DNA of 6,714 nt from Chloroflexota bacterium (GTDB lineage Bacteria > Chloroflexota > Dehalococcoidia > JABGRK01): NCBI GenBank assembly GCA_030665485.1, contig DAOUZV010000064.1:1-6714 (forward strand). The letters run 5' to 3'. Under the pieces are notes generated by a model. The model was not told the origin of the DNA, did not search any database, and saw only the letters and a list, made by a program, of their open reading frames with translations. Within the stretch, counting starts at the first letter, position 1, and each line of letters opens with the position of its first letter. Below are positions 5,182 through 6,714 of the stretch, piece by piece. The position numbers and the translations under genes were made by a program.

Positions 5182-6714
5182 TTAATTCTTTTCTTTTTTA
5201 GAAGCCGAAACCTCTTCGGGAGTACCTTCATCATCTTTTAGGATGCCTCTTGCGATAAGGTCCTCGGCTACGAAATCCAATTTTAGTTCGGTAAGCTTCT
5301 GCTTGGTGGGAATAGCGTCTTCATTCCACCCCTTGAATTTGTAATATTCATCAAGCAGCTGCTTTTCTATCTCAGGCTCTCTATATTTCCAATGGTCTTC
5401 AGGTGGCTTCTCATCCTTTCGCCTCAGGCCCCTTCTGTTGTTGATGGCGCGAATAAGAGTCCTGCTTCTGCTGGCAATTTCCCACAATCTGTCCGTATCA
5501 ATATCAAACCCGGTTGCCAGCGATATGAATTTTGGCAGATTATACATGTGATACGGAATCCTGCCGCCAAACTGGCCTCTAAACGACGACACATAGGCGC
5601 ACAATCCAATAGTGTCATCAACGTAATGTCCGGTTTCATTCCAATCGGTAATGTTGACAGCCGCTTCAATAGACGGTTGAGTGCGTGGCTCCCACTCCAT
5701 ATACCATTTCTTAAACCTCTCAGGGGCTGCATCCCAACCTTTTACGAACTCTTCCCTCTTTTCTATATCAGGTATGGCATCCTGAGGATAGGCCCCCTCA
5801 ATTTGGGTGATACACATCTTCTCACCGGTGGCATACATAAGGAAGAAAGGATAATTTAACCTTCCCAGCTTCAACGGCAGTTGCTCAAATTTCTTGGTGG
5901 TGTTATGATCGTATGCTTCTGCGCCGTTGCCAATCTGACGTGCTGCCCAGTAAACACCGTTAGCCAGGGCATCTCCAACACCTTCGCGGCGAACGATCTT
6001 TTCAACAAGGTAGAAAAATCTCTCCCCGGTGTCTTTGGGAAAGTCCGGCAGATCCTTATCGGTTAAAATACCCGCATCGTAAAGCTCACAAGCAAAGGCC
6101 AGCACCTGCGGTGTTGAGAATCCGTCCAATCCGTACTCTTGGGTAACGGCAATCATATCGTAATTAAAACGCAAATCTTTATAGGCCGCCATGGCATAGG
6201 TCAGTTTGCTGTAGCATTTATAGAAAAAGGTGCGCCGTCCCGGGTAGGCAATCGATGCGTGGCAATCCAGCGGGCAGTTATAGCAGGCGCTGTGCCGAAT
6301 GAGATGGTCCGCAGTAACCTGCCCCCACTCCTCTGTCATTTCATCTTTCCAAAAATCTTTTCTCCGCTCACGCGCATTGCCCCAGGCAAAACTATTGGTG
6401 TGAAAAGTTTCGTTACTTTCGTGTGTCAAAACGTCCCCAGCATACTTGATCCTTTTATCATAGATTTCCTGATACATGCTGGTGCACATCGGGTGCAGCT
6501 GCTCAGGATAAGCAACGTAAACATCTTTAGTTCCACGAACAGCTATTGCCTTTAACTTTTTATCCCCCATGATATGGCCTACGCCGCGGGAGGCACTGGA
6601 GTTATAGTGCTCGATGGCGGCCATATAAACCCTGTTTTCACCGGCCAGGCCAATGGCGGCCACCTGGGCTTTGAGTTCGCTGAGCTCCTCTTTAATGATT
6701 TCTGCGGTTTCCAG
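5182..6714 (-). CDS. BamB-like tungsten oxidoreductase, AOR family, 5' end cut by window
   Basis: Catalytic subunit of the aldehyde:ferredoxin oxidoreductase family with tungsten-bis-pterin and one [4Fe-4S] cluster. It is closest, from memory, to BamB, which reduces benzoyl-CoA to a cyclic dienoyl-CoA. The frame is open to the window edge: 510 residues are visible, and roughly the first 145 (the N-terminal pterin-binding domain) are missing. Visible: VAAIGLAGENR (from 18), SSASRGVGHIMGDK, FHTNSFAWGNARERRKDFW (His105), cluster Cys 144/147/151 in SCYNCPLDC, KCYSKLTY (Cys167), ATGEKMCITQIEG, GLCAYVSSF (Cys372, probable fourth cluster ligand) and the BamB-like end NNRRGLRRKDEKPPEDHWK. His105 and Cys167 match BamB His260 and the tungsten-ligand Cys322 without gaps. 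The segment before His105 is about 11 residues shorter, and the position of BamB Glu251 appears to be Leu. The last 18 residues are a charged tail. The AOR family is certain; the substrate is open. Confidence 0.92.
   Translation of the reverse strand: METAEIIKEELSELKAQVAAIGLAGENRVYMAAIEHYNSSASRGVGHIMGDKKLKAIAVRGTKDVYVAYPEQLHPMCTSMYQEIYDKRIKYAGDVLTHESNETFHTNSFAWGNARERRKDFWKDEMTEEWGQVTADHLIRHSACYNCPLDCHASIAYPGRRTFFYKCYSKLTYAMAAYKDLRFNYDMIAVTQEYGLDGFSTPQVLAFACELYDAGILTDKDLPDFPKDTGERFFYLVEKIVRREGVGDALANGVYWAARQIGNGAEAYDHNTTKKFEQLPLKLGRLNYPFFLMYATGEKMCITQIEGAYPQDAIPDIEKREEFVKGWDAAPERFKKWYMEWEPRTQPSIEAAVNITDWNETGHYVDDTIGLCAYVSSFRGQFGGRIPYHMYNLPKFISLATGFDIDTDRLWEIASRSRTLIRAINNRRGLRRKDEKPPEDHWKYREPEIEKQLLDEYYKFKGWNEDAIPTKQKLTELKLDFVAEDLIARGILKDDEGTPEEVSASKKEKN

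Larger units (their letters stand above)
1..6714 (-). other. Probable operon: bamB-like, bamC-like, fdhD, hdrA, mvhD
   Basis: All five genes share one strand with gaps of 6 to 46 nt, and no terminator-like hairpin with a T-run separates them. The promoter must lie beyond the right edge and the operon continues beyond the left edge. The layout joins a tungsten catalytic module (BamBC-like), its probable cofactor sulfurtransferase (FdhD) and a bifurcating electron module (HdrA-MvhD). Base composition looks uniform across the genes, with no sign of a recent insertion. Co-transcription is inferred from spacing only. Confidence 0.75.

Overview
The window holds five genes. All lie on the minus strand, are closely spaced, and read from the right edge to the left edge as what looks like one operon. 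In order of transcription they are: a BamB-like tungsten oxidoreductase of the aldehyde:ferredoxin oxidoreductase (AOR) family (6714-5182, 5' end outside the window); a BamC-like polyferredoxin (5165-4611); an FdhD-type cofactor sulfurtransferase (4604-3813); a long double HdrA flavoprotein (3766-671); and an MvhD-type iron-sulfur subunit (631-1, 3' end outside the window). The four gaps are about 16, 6, 46 and 39 bases. No stretch over 300 bases lacks a gene, and I saw no RNA gene, mobile element, CRISPR array or terminator.

The main result is that two of the five genes carry an in-frame UGA, so ordinary gene calling would break or miss them. In hdrA, codon 72 (3553-3551) turns the known Cys-Ser-x-Cys motif into Cys-Ser-Met-Sec. 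In mvhD, codon 19 (577-575) turns the N-terminal Cys-x-x-Cys cluster motif into Cys-His-Trp-Sec. Homology continues without a break across both UGAs, and each is followed within 22-27 nt by a small hairpin with G in the first or second loop position, as expected for a bacterial SECIS. I therefore read both as selenoproteins that act next to each other.

Functionally this resembles the BamB-BamC-BamE-BamF part of class II benzoyl-CoA reductase, where a tungsten BamBC module is driven by an HdrA/MvhD-type electron-bifurcating module. The resemblance is partial. fdhD sits where bamD is found in the classical operon, and the BamB-like protein keeps the counterparts of the tungsten-ligand Cys and catalytic His but appears to lack the second acidic active-site residue in a shortened segment. 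The substrate may be an aromatic or other acyl-CoA, or an aldehyde/acid couple. The sequence does not settle it.

The organism is very probably a strictly anaerobic, selenocysteine-using, tungsten-using bacterium (hairpins inside the coding sequence directly after UGA, bacterial Shine-Dalgarno sites). Desulfobacterota, Peptococcaceae-type Firmicutes and Dehalococcoidia-type Chloroflexota are all plausible; I cannot choose between them from this window.
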